Assembly (NCBI GenBank): GCA_016873395.1
Contig: VGXG01000010.1
Span: 1 to 61,044, forward strand
Length of the DNA: 61,044 bases
Origin: Nitrospira sp.
Lineage (GTDB): Bacteria > Nitrospirota > Nitrospiria > Nitrospirales > Nitrospiraceae
Reading direction: 5' to 3'
Both the position numbers and the translations under genes were made by a program. The notes beneath the pieces are model-generated. The model was given only the letters and a program-made list of their open reading frames with translations, was not told where the DNA came from and did not search any database. Positions 34,240 to 42,712 of the stretch are shown here, piece by piece; the stretch's first letter is position 1, and every line of letters starts with the position of its first letter.

Positions 34240-35166
34240 TCACAGTTCTTTCAGCTTGCCCCGACAAGCAGCCGGAGAGTCATAGCCTTTCCTGGCCAGC
34301 ACGGAGGCCAATTCCCGTTCCAGCCGTTCAAACACCCCCAGGTCTTCCTCCACCAGAACAGTGCCGACCTGCACGGCCGAGGCACCGCAGAGGAGGTGCT
34401 CGAACGCATCTACGCCGCTGATCACCCCGCCGGTCCCGATGATCGGGAGTCGCCCCGCGAACAGCTTCCAGAAGGCGCGCACGTTGGCTAGCGCGACCGG
34501 CTTGATCAGCGTCCCTCCCAGCCCCCCAAACCCTCCCTTGGGCTTGATCACGACCGCCTCCCTTTCCGGGTCAACCACCAGGCCGTTCCCCACCGAGTTG
34601 ATGAGGGACAAAAAGTCCACCCCGACCCGTTCCAACACACGCGCCATCGCCTCCTGGTGAGCCGGATCGAAATAGGGAGGCAGCTTGACACCCATCGGGA
34701 CGGACACGACCTTTCGCACCCGCTTGAGCAGGCGCTCCGAAGCCTCCGCGTCATACCCGATTTGAGGCTCTCCCGGAATGTTGGGACAGGAGAGATTGAC
34801 TTCGATCAAGTCCGGCCGGCACTCGTTGATCGTGGCGGCAATGGTGACGAAATCCTCTTCGCCGAACCCTGCGACGCTGGCAATGACGGGTTTCTGGAAC
34901 CGCTTGAGGTCGGGAATGATCTGCGCGTAGGCGCGATAGCCCAGGTTCGGCAACCCCATCGAGTTGATGGACCCGGAGGGGAATCCATAGTACCGCGGCT
35001 CGGGATTGCCCTGGCGGGGCTCCAGCGTCATCGACTTGGTGACGATCGCGCCGGATTGGGAACGGCCAAGGGCTTCCAACTCCTCCCGCGTCACGCAACG
35101 CGCGCCGGCGGCGTTCATGAAGCAACTGGGGAAACGGACGCCGGCGATGGTGATGGACAAATTCAT
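34240..35166 (-). CDS. pyrD: Dihydroorotate dehydrogenase, class 1 (1A-like)
   Basis: 308 residues, TIM barrel binding FMN. The catalytic base is Cys in VNLSCPNIPGEPQIGYD, as in class 1 enzymes (class 2 uses Ser), and PNIPG-KPQ-type sequence and GFPSGSINSMGLPNLGY are typical of class 1A (fumarate-linked, soluble). FMN phosphate site GTGGVISGVDAFEHLLCGASAVQVGT. No pyrK neighbour is present, which argues against class 1B. It separates the ABC ATPase from its probable permease. Confidence 0.88.
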   Translation of the reverse strand: MNLSITIAGVRFPSCFMNAAGARCVTREELEALGRSQSGAIVTKSMTLEPRQGNPEPRYYGFPSGSINSMGLPNLGYRAYAQIIPDLKRFQKPVIASVAGFGEEDFVTIAATINECRPDLIEVNLSCPNIPGEPQIGYDAEASERLLKRVRKVVSVPMGVKLPPYFDPAHQEAMARVLERVGVDFLSLINSVGNGLVVDPEREAVVIKPKGGFGGLGGTLIKPVALANVRAFWKLFAGRLPIIGTGGVISGVDAFEHLLCGASAVQVGTVLVEEDLGVFERLERELASVLARKGYDSPAACRGKLKEL

Positions 35167-35227
35167 AGTTGTCAGTTGTCAGTTCTCAGTTTTGAGTTCC
35201 GAGGACTCGCCGCTCAACACTCACAAT

Positions 35228-35233
<6 letters not shown>
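35164..35233. repeat. Heptad-type inverted repeat downstream of the ABC ATPase gene
   Basis: AGTTGTC, AGTTGTC, AGTTCTC, AGTTTTG, AGTTCCG then ACTCACA, ATTCAAA, ACTGTAA; located in the 61-bp gap before pyrD and overlapping the ATPase 3' end. Confidence 0.8.
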
Positions 35234-35893
<660 letters not shown>

Positions 35894-35949
35894 ACACTAC
35901 CCAACCCAATGCTGACCCATCGACAGTGCTCAGGGTCATGGTGAGCGAG

Positions 35950-36066
35950 TCGAACCATGAATGCGGAACGATGAACGATTCAGTTTTGAGCTGTAATTGT
36001 TGAGTTCTCGTTGTGAGAACTCAACTCAAAATTCAACACTTAAAATTTAGCGTTCATCATTCAGCG
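35950..36066. repeat. Heptad-type inverted repeat between the ABC ATPase and comF-like genes
   Basis: Outer words GAATGCG, GAACGAT, GAACGAT / CGTTCAT, CATTCAG, and inner words GTTTTGA, GCTGTAA, GTTGAGT / GAACTCA, ACTCAAA, ATTCAAC. The divergent genes on either side leave the palindrome in the shared promoter region. Confidence 0.8.
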
Positions 36067-36119
36067 CTCGCGACGTGTGCGCCCCCTCCTATACCACACC
36101 CTGCCGCCGCCCCACAACG

Positions 36120-36148
36120 TTGACATCGCCCACGGAATTCCTTACAGG
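36120..36148 (+). promoter_or_regulatory. Possible promoter of the comF-like gene
   Basis: TTGACA (36120-36125), 17-nt spacer, TACAGG (36143-36148); the -10 is weak. Confidence 0.4.
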
Positions 36149-36191
36149 ATAAAGAATCAGCCAGCCCTCTGCTGAAACGTCGCGAGGCACT

Positions 36192-36926
36192 ATGCCCAGC
36201 CCGGCTGCGATCATCCGGCAGCTCCTGCACGTGATCTTGCCGGTTGAGTGCGAGACCTGCAGCGCGAGCTTGACCGACGACCCAGTCCCTTTTTTCTGCC
36301 GGCAGTGCTGGAGCGGCATCAAGCCGCTGGCCGGCCCCGCCTGTCCCCGCTGCGGGCGTCCCTTTGCGTCCGCGGTGACGCTCGCCTACAGTCCCGGTCA
36401 CCTGTGCCGGGCGTGCCGTCTGCGCCGGCCGGCCTACACCAGCGCCTGGTCGCTTTACCCTTACGAGCCACCCTTGCAGGATGCCATCCGACTCTTCAAG
36501 TATCACGGGAAGGTGGGACTGGCCGACGCCTTGGGAGACCTCATGTGGGCAGCCCTTAGACAGCCGCCGGATGTGGACCTCGTCATGCCGGTCCCCCTCC
36601 ATCCGTCCCGGCTGAGGGAGCGCGAGTTCAACCAGTCGCTTCTGCTGGCAGATCGCTTAAACCGCCGGCTCCGCCTACCGCTCTCCCATACCAACCTGGT
36701 CCGCCTGCGCCGGACGGAGCCGCAAACGGAGCTCACCAGGGCCGAGCGGCTCAAGAACCTGCGCAAGACCTTTGCCGTCCTTCGACCAAGCGAGGTGGCG
36801 GACAAACGAGTCTTGCTTGTGGACGATGTCATGACAACGGGCACGACCGTCAACGAATGTGCCAAGGCCTTGCGCAAAGCGGGGGCTGCCGATGTCTATG
36901 TCGGCACCCTGGCATGCACGATCTGA
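36192..36926 (+). CDS. ComF family phosphoribosyltransferase-like protein
   Basis: 244 residues. N-terminal zinc-binding double-zinc-ribbon (CETCSASL, CRQCW, CPRCGRPF, CRACRLRRPAY) and a C-terminal PRTase fold with the PRPP loop VLLVDDVMTTGTTVNECAKALRKAGA. ComF proteins act in uptake of single-stranded DNA in competent bacteria, although many carriers are not known to be competent. Stand-alone here. Confidence 0.9.
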   Translation: MPSPAAIIRQLLHVILPVECETCSASLTDDPVPFFCRQCWSGIKPLAGPACPRCGRPFASAVTLAYSPGHLCRACRLRRPAYTSAWSLYPYEPPLQDAIRLFKYHGKVGLADALGDLMWAALRQPPDVDLVMPVPLHPSRLREREFNQSLLLADRLNRRLRLPLSHTNLVRLRRTEPQTELTRAERLKNLRKTFAVLRPSEVADKRVLLVDDVMTTGTTVNECAKALRKAGAADVYVGTLACTI

Positions 36927-36936
36927 AGAAAGGAGC

Positions 36937-37076
36937 CTATGGCGAATAGCGTATGGCATGATAAGAGAAGAGCTAATGGCTTATAGCTTATGGCAAGACC
37001 GGATTCTGACTATATGCTATACGCCATATGCTCTTTATCTTATCTGACCATAGGCCATAAGCTATTAGCTCTTGGA
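36937..37076. repeat. Heptad-type inverted repeat (word TATGGCN / AGCTTAT)
   Basis: Left arm TATGGCG, AATAGCG, TATGGCA, then AGCTAAT, GGCTTAT, AGCTTAT, GGCAAG. Right arm carries TATACGC, CATATGC, CCATAGG, CCATAAG, CTATTAG. The two arms span about 140 bp and pair over most of their length. Confidence 0.85.
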
Positions 37077-37085
37077 GCTTGACTG

Positions 37086-37442
37086 ATGCCGATCTACGAA
37101 TACCGCTGCAAGGAGTGCGGGAAACGGAGCAGCCTGCTGGTGCTGAGCATCAACAACCCTCCGCCTCTGGCCTGCAAGCACTGCCGAAGCGCCAAGTTGG
37201 AGCGGGTCATGTCCCGGTTTGCCGCTCCCAAATCGGAAGAGGCGCGCCTGGAGTCACTGGCGGACCCCAGCAAGTTCGGCGACCTGGACGAAAACGATCC
37301 CAAGAGCATGGCGCAATTCATGAAAAAGATGGGACGAGAGATGGGCGAAGACCTTGGCGATGATTTCGGCGAAACGCTGGAGGGCGCCGGCGACGACCTC
37401 GGGCAGGACACGGCGGAATCGACCGCTACTGACATAGATTGA
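37086..37442 (+). CDS. FmdB/CxxC_CxxC_SSSS-type zinc ribbon protein
   Basis: 118 residues. Starts with the FmdB-type regulatory zinc ribbon MPIYEYRCKECG, second knuckle CKHC at about residue 34, then an acidic tail (Asp/Glu/Gly-rich). Such small proteins are widespread and poorly characterised. The acidic tail with FMKKMGREMGEDLGDDFGE could bind a protein partner; no function is claimed. Confidence 0.85.
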   Translation: MPIYEYRCKECGKRSSLLVLSINNPPPLACKHCRSAKLERVMSRFAAPKSEEARLESLADPSKFGDLDENDPKSMAQFMKKMGREMGEDLGDDFGETLEGAGDDLGQDTAESTATDID

Positions 37443-37465
37443 CATGCACAGACATACGAGTTTCC

Positions 37466-37494
37466 TTGACATTATTCCGGTTTCTTCCTAGACT
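37466..37494 (+). promoter_or_regulatory. Predicted sigma70-type promoter for the HTH gene at 37545
   Basis: TTGACA (37466-37471), 17-nt spacer, TAGACT (37489-37494), about 50 nt before the ATG. Confidence 0.65.
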
Positions 37495-37544
37495 GGCCAT
37501 CGAATAGACAGCACTTCTTTCTCAAGGGACGCACGTGTTCGACC

Positions 37545-37769
37545 ATGCCGCTGTCATCTCAGTCGGTATCGAAGGTCAAGGACGAACTGCTCACGGCGGA
37601 GGAGACCTGCCGGTATCTCAAGATTGCGCAGCGAACCCTCTACCGGTATATCCAGGATCGCAGCATGCCGGCCTTTAAGCTGGGGAAGGAATGGCGGTTC
37701 GTGCGGTCTGATTTAGAGCAGTGGCTCCGCCAGCGGGCAGCCGTAGGGCCACGACGACGCTCTGAGTGA
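37545..37769 (+). CDS. Excisionase-type (HTH_17) DNA-binding protein
   Basis: 74 residues. Winged helix of the MerR/excisionase superfamily: LLTAEETCRYLKIAQRTLYRYIQDRSMPAFKLGKEWRFVRSDLEQWL, the pattern of the HTH_17 family. Such proteins may be phage excisionases or simple regulators. No integrase is adjacent (xerD is 24 kb away), so regulation of the neighbouring mraZ locus is as likely. It is followed by 158 bp holding the tandem hairpin leader. Confidence 0.88.
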   Translation: MPLSSQSVSKVKDELLTAEETCRYLKIAQRTLYRYIQDRSMPAFKLGKEWRFVRSDLEQWLRQRAAVGPRRRSE

Positions 37770-37782
37770 AGATAATGACACG

Positions 37783-37920
37783 GGCGGCAAAAAACTCTCC
37801 GCTCACATTTGATCGAAGTGAGCGGTTCAAGCGAAGTTTGATCAATATTTCACTGGAGGCAAAGTAACTATCCGCCGCGATATGATCGAACGCGGCGGCT
37901 CTAGCAAGCTTGGTATGGAG
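37783..37920 (+). promoter_or_regulatory. Tandem hairpin leader module upstream of mraZ (candidate structured RNA)
   Basis: Two units. Unit 1: GGCGGCAAAAAACTCT then hairpin CCGCTCAC (37799-37806), loop ATTTGATCGAA (37807-37817), GTGAGCGG (37818-37825). Unit 2: block A at 37848-37870, then hairpin CCGCCGCG (37872-37879), loop ATATGATCGAA (37880-37890), CGCGGCGG (37891-37898), then block B CTAGCAAGCTTGGTATGGAG (37901-37920), whose end is the ribosome binding site seven bases before ATG. The stems differ but pair perfectly; the loops are nearly identical. Confidence 0.85.
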
Positions 37921-37927
37921 GCGCATC

Positions 37928-38377
37928 ATGTTCGCCGGTTCCTATCCGTGCAAATTGGATGAGAAGGGCCGCTTCATCGTGCCGTCCCCCATGAGGGAAC
38001 GGCTGGAGGCCGAAGGCAACGGCGTCGTCTTCATCAAGGGGCCGGAGCAGTCGCTCTGGGTCTATTCCACGGTCGAGTGGGAAAAGGTCCTGGAAAGCGC
38101 CCGGGCGAAGCTGGACGAAGATCAGAGCCGGCTGTTCATGCACACGGTCGTCTCCGAGGCCGGCACCTCCGATGTGGACAAGGCGGGACGGGTCCTGATT
38201 CCGGGGCGCCTCCGCAAGATGGTGCCGGTAGAGGAAGATTTGGAAATCGTGCTGGTGGGCCTCTTCAACCACCTGGAGATCTGGAACCCCTCCGAGTGGC
38301 GCCGGTACCTGAGCCGCAACGAAGAAAAAAGCGAACAGGCTTTGAGCAAAATCTCCAACCTTCTCTCACATAGGTAA
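37928..38377 (+). CDS. mraZ: Transcriptional regulator MraZ
   Basis: 149 residues from ATG 37928 (FAGSYPCKLDEKGRFIVPSPMRERL), which fits the conserved MraZ N terminus; an in-frame TTG inside the ribosome binding site is rejected. Two SpoVT/AbrB-like half domains with the DxxGR motifs (DEKGRF and DKAGRVLIPGRLRKM). MraZ binds DNA repeats before the division-cell-wall cluster and represses it. Here it is not followed by mraW/rsmH: a RusA-type gene follows by 1 bp. Confidence 0.95.
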   Translation: MFAGSYPCKLDEKGRFIVPSPMRERLEAEGNGVVFIKGPEQSLWVYSTVEWEKVLESARAKLDEDQSRLFMHTVVSEAGTSDVDKAGRVLIPGRLRKMVPVEEDLEIVLVGLFNHLEIWNPSEWRRYLSRNEEKSEQALSKISNLLSHR

Positions 38378-38378
38378 G

Positions 38379-38984
38379 GTGCCGCGTCCTCATCGCAGAG
38401 CCACGTCCCGCCTCAAGCCGGTTTCCCTTCGCCTCACGTCCTACCGCTCGACTCAAGCTTCCCCGGCAGCGGCCAGTCCGTCAGCCACCGGACCCAGTCA
38501 GCTATCCACAAGAACTGTCCAGTCGGTACACCGCGCGTCTCGACCGCGGCCTCGTCTCGTCCAACCGGCTCAACTGGGAACGTTCGCACCAGCCTCTCTC
38601 TCGCCTGACCGGCTGGCCCTGACCTTGCCGGTCCCGCCCAGCATCAACCACCAGTATGCCACGGTCAACGGGCGGCGCGTGCTCTCCGCCGTCGGGCGAG
38701 GCTACAAAGCGCTGGTGGCCCAGCAGACCCTGGTGGCTATTGCCCGGTCGCCCTACCGAACGAGGCTCCTCCAGACCCTGCGCGCCAGCTCTCTGGCCCT
38801 GACCATCAGCTTTCACTTCACCTCGCCGCTGCGCCGCGACGTGGACGGAGGCCTCAAGATCGCCCAGGACGCACTCTGCGAAGCGCTCGGCCTCAACGAC
38901 AACCGGATCGTGGAGATTCACCTCTTCAAGGAACAAGACTCCGCCAATCCCCGCATCGATGTGTTGCTCTGTCCTTGTCTGTAG
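38379..38984 (+). CDS. RusA-family Holliday junction resolvase with disordered N terminus
   Basis: 201 residues from GTG 38379, one base after the mraZ stop. The first ~80 residues are Ser/Pro/Arg-rich and look disordered. From about 85 it matches RusA: LTLPVPPSINHQYATVNGRRVLS, then the acidic residues in RRDVDGGLKIAQDALCEALGLNDNRIVEIHLFKEQ. RusA is a Holliday junction resolvase usually carried by prophages. The chromosomal site behind mraZ and the N-terminal extension are unusual; a later start is possible. Confidence 0.8.
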   Translation: MPRPHRRATSRLKPVSLRLTSYRSTQASPAAASPSATGPSQLSTRTVQSVHRASRPRPRLVQPAQLGTFAPASLSPDRLALTLPVPPSINHQYATVNGRRVLSAVGRGYKALVAQQTLVAIARSPYRTRLLQTLRASSLALTISFHFTSPLRRDVDGGLKIAQDALCEALGLNDNRIVEIHLFKEQDSANPRIDVLLCPCL

Positions 38985-39105
38985 AGCCTCCTCCGAACCA
39001 CCTTTTCTCCTTGCGAAGTCGGAAAGACCTAAGCCATTCACCCGCCTTGCACTCTAGCCTTTGATGTGGGCGGGGCTTACAATTTTTCTCTCTAATTTTT
39101 CGATG

Positions 39106-40347
39106 TTACTCGTATCTGAGGGCTTCGATCGGATTAAGCCGGGAGGCCTTATTGGCGGGATAGAGGCCGAAGAAGAGTCCCACGGCCAGGGAGAAGAGAA
39201 AGGCGATCAGGATGGATTCGGCCGAGATGATCGTCGGCCAGCCGGCCAGCATCGTGGTCGCGCGGGCGCCCACGACGCCGAATAGGATCCCCACGATCCC
39301 ACCGACCAGGCTCAGGGTCATGGCCTCGATCAGGAACTGCGCCAGGATATGGCGCCGCTTGGCCCCCACCGCCATCCGCACGCCGATCTCGCGGGTCCGC
39401 TCGGTGACCGAGACCAGCAGGATATTCATGATCCCGATGCCTCCGACCAGCAGCGAGATCGAGGCCACGGCGAACATCATGAGCGTGAGGGTATGGCTAG
39501 TCCCTTCCTGTACCTTCCCGATGTCCACCTGGGTACGGATCGTGAAGTCGTCCGGCTGGTCCGGCTGGAGACGGTGTCGGGCCCGCAGCACATCGCGGAT
39601 GGCCTCCACCGCGGCCGGCAGGTCTTCCGGATGATCGGTGGACGCGAACAGGGCGCCCACTGAGCCCAGGAACTGCGTGCCCAAGACTTTCCGCTCCGCC
39701 GTCGTGAAGGGGATAAACACGATGTCGTCCTGGTCCGATCCCTGCGCCGATTGTCCCTTGGGTGCCAGGACCCCGACGACCTTGAACGGCACGTTCTTGA
39801 TCCGGATCGCGGAACCGACCGGCTCCTCTCCCAGCTCGAACAGGTTCTCGACCACCGTCTGTCCGATCAGCGCCACGCGGGCCCCAGCGTCCATGTCCAC
39901 TTGGGTGATCGGCCCCCCGCTGCTGTAGGACCAGTCCCGGATCGTCAGATAGCCGGGAGAGATCCCATTCACCGGCACGTTCCAGTTCTTGTTGCCCGCC
40001 ACGACCTGCATCACATCCCGCTTCGACCAGGCCGTCTCGCTGAGTAAGGGAATCTTCTTCTTGAAATCGAGGGCGTCGGCCATGGTCAAGGTCACGGCGC
40101 TCCCCTGCGCGCCCCGCACCCCGCCGACGGTGGTGGCGCCCGGCAGGACGATGATCACGTTGGTCCCCATGCTGGCCACCTGGGCTCGCACCGCCGCCTT
40201 GGCTCCCTCCCCGATACTGACCATCGCGATCACCGCCCCCACGCCGATGATGATACCCAGCATCGTGAGGCCGGCCCTCAGCCGGTTCCGGCTCAAGATG
40301 CGGAAGGCGGTCATGATCGTTAGCAGGAGAAAGGCGCCCATAATCAT
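39106..40347 (-). CDS. macB: MacB-type ABC transporter permease
   Basis: 413 residues. N-terminal helix (AFRILSRNRLRAGLTMLGIIIGVGAVIAMVSIGEGAK), a large periplasmic MacB_PCD domain, then the FtsX domain with three helices (TLMMFAVASISLLVGGIGIMNILLVSVTERTREIGVRMAVGAK). Tripartite pumps of this kind export macrolides, peptides or siderophores in other bacteria. It is fed by the ATPase gene with a 4-bp overlap. No outer-membrane TolC gene is in the window. The MacB domains are split over two proteins. Confidence 0.92.
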   Translation of the reverse strand: MIMGAFLLLTIMTAFRILSRNRLRAGLTMLGIIIGVGAVIAMVSIGEGAKAAVRAQVASMGTNVIIVLPGATTVGGVRGAQGSAVTLTMADALDFKKKIPLLSETAWSKRDVMQVVAGNKNWNVPVNGISPGYLTIRDWSYSSGGPITQVDMDAGARVALIGQTVVENLFELGEEPVGSAIRIKNVPFKVVGVLAPKGQSAQGSDQDDIVFIPFTTAERKVLGTQFLGSVGALFASTDHPEDLPAAVEAIRDVLRARHRLQPDQPDDFTIRTQVDIGKVQEGTSHTLTLMMFAVASISLLVGGIGIMNILLVSVTERTREIGVRMAVGAKRRHILAQFLIEAMTLSLVGGIVGILFGVVGARATTMLAGWPTIISAESILIAFLFSLAVGLFFGLYPANKASRLNPIEALRYE

Positions 40348-41057
40348 CCGTGAGGCGTGAGGGGTAAGGCGTGAGGAGTGCCTGAACGGTCGCTCACGAC
40401 CTGCCCGTCCTTGACCAGGATCTGCCGCAAGGCATAGGCCGCGATGTCCTTCTCGTGCGTGACCAGGATCACGGTGATGCCGTCCTCTTGATTCAGCCGC
40501 TCCAGAGTCTTCATGATCTCCCGGCTGGACTCGGTATCCAAATTCCCGGTCGGCTCGTCGGCCAGCAGAATCGACGGAGCGGACACGAGGGCCCGCGCAA
40601 TCGCCACCCGCTGTTGTTGCCCGCCGGACAACTGGGCCGGATAATGCTGTTCCCGGCCGGAGAGCCCGACTCGCGCAAGCGCCGAGGCGGCCCGTGCCCG
40701 CTGCTCGCGCAGCGACAGCCCCCTGTAAAACAGCGGGAGCTGGGCGTTCTCCAAGGCGCTGGTTCGGGGGATCAAGTTGAAATTCTGGAAGACGAACCCG
40801 ATCTTCCGGTTCCGGATCTCCGCCAGCTCATCCTGACCGGCGCGCGCCACATCCAGCCCGTCCAGCCAGTAACCGCCTTTGGTCGGCAGATCCAGGCAGC
40901 CCACGATGTTCATCAGCGTGGATTTCCCGGAGCCGGACGCGCCCATGACCGCGACGAACTCTCCGCGCGTGATGTCCAGGCTCACGCCTCGCAGAGCCTG
41001 CACCTCCACGTCACCCAGCCGATAGATTTTCCAGATGTCTTGGCAGGAGATGAGCAT
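40344..41057 (-). CDS. MacB-type ABC transporter ATP-binding protein
   Basis: 237 residues. Walker [18 protein letters not shown], signature [16 protein letters not shown], Walker [10 protein letters not shown] and switch His in [12 protein letters not shown]. It pairs with the permease directly downstream. The final ~12 residues ([12 protein letters not shown]) are encoded by a heptad repeat, and the stop overlaps the permease start. Confidence 0.93.
   Translation of the reverse strand: MLISCQDIWKIYRLGDVEVQALRGVSLDITRGEFVAVMGASGSGKSTLMNIVGCLDLPTKGGYWLDGLDVARAGQDELAEIRNRKIGFVFQNFNLIPRTSALENAQLPLFYRGLSLREQRARAASALARVGLSGREQHYPAQLSGGQQQRVAIARALVSAPSILLADEPTGNLDTESSREIMKTLERLNQEDGITVILVTHEKDIAAYALRQILVKDGQVVSDRSGTPHALPLTPHG
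40349..40381. repeat. Heptad-type repeat inside the 3' end of the pump ATPase gene
   Basis: GAGGCGT, GAGGGGT, AAGGCGT, GAGGAGT. One arm only; it codes for the C-terminal tail of the ATPase. Confidence 0.75.
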
Positions 41058-41201
41058 ACAGCTATCAGCCCTTCTTGATCCGAGACGCGGAGAAGGGGTG
41101 ATTGGGGGACGCGGGGACCTCAGATTCGCCCCGTCGCCCCTTCTCCGTGTCGCCGTGTCACTCGGTGGGAAAAGGAAAGCTGACGGCTGAGAGCTGACCC
41201 C
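41056..41201. repeat. Nested short-period inverted repeat between macA-like and ATPase genes
   Basis: Outer words AGCTATC, AGCCCTT / AGCTGAC, GGCTGAG, AGCTGAC. Inner words GACGCGGAGAAGGGGTG / CCCCTTCTCCGTGTCGCC. Forms a long potential stem. Confidence 0.7.
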
Positions 41202-41208
41202 ACACAGC

Positions 41209-42528
41209 TCACAGGCCCCGGTCGCGCGGGCTTGGGCGCCGCTGCCCTGAGCCGAACCCCGGCGGCAGCGCGTCCTGTTTCCCGGCTCCCCTGGGCGTGT
41301 CGATGCCGATGATGACCGCGTCGCCTTCTTTCAGCTCTCCGCCGAGCAGCTCGGTGAAGTTGCCGTCCGAGATGCCGACCTGAACCGGCACCGGCTCCGG
41401 GTCGCCCGAAGACCCAAGTATCCACACGCTCCTGGACCCGATAGGCTGGCCGGCGCTTGTGTCCCCAAGGCGCGCGACTTTTCCCTCGGCGCCACTTCCA
41501 CCGGAGACGGAGGTCCGGCTGTCCGACCGCCCCGGCCCTTCGCCCTTCGACAAGCTCAGGGGGCTCAGGGCAGGTTTCGGCGGGGTGAAGCGGAGCGCTG
41601 CATTCGGCACCTTGACCACTTGGTCCTTCCGGGCCACGATGATCGAGACGTTGGCGGTCATGCCGGGCTTGAGCCGCAAGTCACGGTTGTTCACGCCGAC
41701 CACGACGTTGTAGGTCACGACATTCTGCACGCTGATGGGGGCGTTTCTCACCTGCCGGACCTGCCCTTGAAAGCGCTCCCCCGGATAGGCGTCCACCGTA
41801 AAGCTCGCCTCCTTGCCTTCGGTGATGCCGCCGATGTCGGATTCGCTGACGTTGGTGTCGACCTGCATCTGTGTCAGATCAAGCGCGATCAGAAAAAGGT
41901 TGGGGGTCGCGAAACTGGCCGCGACGGTCTGGCCGACTTCCACGTTGCGGGCGATGACGATCCCGTTCACAGGGGACCGAATCACCGTATATTTCAGGTC
42001 CAGTTCGGCGGCGCTGAGCGTGGCTTCGGCTTGCTTCACCTGCGCGTCGGTCACCTCCAACTGCGCCTGGGCGCCCTGGTAGGCGGTCACCGCCACATCC
42101 ACATCATTTTGGGACACGAACTGCCGGTCCACGAGCGCCTTGAGCCGATCCAGCTCGCGCTTCCGCTGCGCCAGGTCCGCCCGGGCCTTGGCCGCATTGG
42201 CCTTTGTGATCTCAAGGTTGGCCGCGGCCTGATCGCGACGGGCTTTGAACGGCGCCGAGTCGATCCGGGCCACCACCTCGCCGGCCTTGACGTTCGTATT
42301 GAAATCCGCGTGGAGGCTCTGGATCATGCCCGACACCTGGCTGCCGACCTGTACCGACACGACCGGATTGATCGTGCCGGTCGCAGCGACCATCGAGACG
42401 ACGGGGCCCCGCTCAAGCGGAGCGGTCCGGTACCGGACGGGAACCTTCCGCTCTCCGCTGAAAAACACGTAGCCGCCGATCGCCAGCCCGACCGTCAGCA
42501 CACCGATGATCCAGATGGCTTTACGCAT
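41209..42528 (-). CDS. macA: MacA-type periplasmic adaptor (HlyD/RND family) with an in-frame palindrome
   Basis: 439 residues. N-terminal membrane anchor (IWIIGVLTVGLAIGGYVFF), barrel-sandwich/lipoyl halves (VQVGSQVSGMIQSLHADFNTNVKAGEVVARID), a long alpha-hairpin (KANAAKARADLAQRKRELDRLKALV), beta-barrel and membrane-proximal domains. After RFTPPKPA comes an inserted LSPLSLSKGEGPG-type segment plus a Ser/Gly-rich stretch (about 41470-41590) not typical of MacA; its DNA is a palindromic repeat. The adaptor should bridge the MacB-type pump to an outer-membrane channel. Confidence 0.9.
   Translation of the reverse strand: MRKAIWIIGVLTVGLAIGGYVFFSGERKVPVRYRTAPLERGPVVSMVAATGTINPVVSVQVGSQVSGMIQSLHADFNTNVKAGEVVARIDSAPFKARRDQAAANLEITKANAAKARADLAQRKRELDRLKALVDRQFVSQNDVDVAVTAYQGAQAQLEVTDAQVKQAEATLSAAELDLKYTVIRSPVNGIVIARNVEVGQTVAASFATPNLFLIALDLTQMQVDTNVSESDIGGITEGKEASFTVDAYPGERFQGQVRQVRNAPISVQNVVTYNVVVGVNNRDLRLKPGMTANVSIIVARKDQVVKVPNAALRFTPPKPALSPLSLSKGEGPGRSDSRTSVSGGSGAEGKVARLGDTSAGQPIGSRSVWILGSSGDPEPVPVQVGISDGNFTELLGGELKEGDAVIIGIDTPRGAGKQDALPPGFGSGQRRPSPRDRGL
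41543..41590. repeat. Palindromic repeat (CCCTTCGACAAGCTCAGGG) inside the macA-like gene
   Basis: The 19-mer at 41543-41561 is a form of a widespread intergenic palindrome. It reads in frame as a PLSLSKGEG-type peptide and is followed by a second CTCAGGGCAGG unit. Confidence 0.75.
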
Positions 42529-42712
42529 ACATGAACAACGAGGGAATTTCCGGCAATAGACGCTGGCTCATTCTACGGGGTTTTCATCCGATCAGCAAGG
42601 AGCCGTGCGGGAACAGGCCTCTGGAAACGGCACAGGCCATCCGCCGAGAAGCGGATGGCCTGTGCCGATCGAGCAGCGTCTGCCTGTGCGGTTGCTGTGA
42701 ACGTTTACAACG

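Noticed and set aside
36089-36602. Minus-strand open frames opposite the comF-like gene
   Set aside because: No ribosome site or recognisable motif; the ComF zinc and PRTase motifs on the plus strand explain the region.
37783-37920. Known riboswitch classes for the mraZ/bioB leader (c-di-GMP-I because of GGCAAAG and paired hairpins; tandem glycine riboswitch because of two units)
   Set aside because: The conserved cores of those classes (GEMM GGGCAAACC and GGTAGC-type segments; glycine GGAGAG and GCCGAAGG segments) are absent, and the loop TGATCGAA belongs to neither.
37545-38984. Prophage remnant (excisionase-like HTH plus RusA)
   Set aside because: No integrase, structural phage gene, attachment repeat or composition shift nearby; mraZ between them is a bacterial housekeeping regulator.
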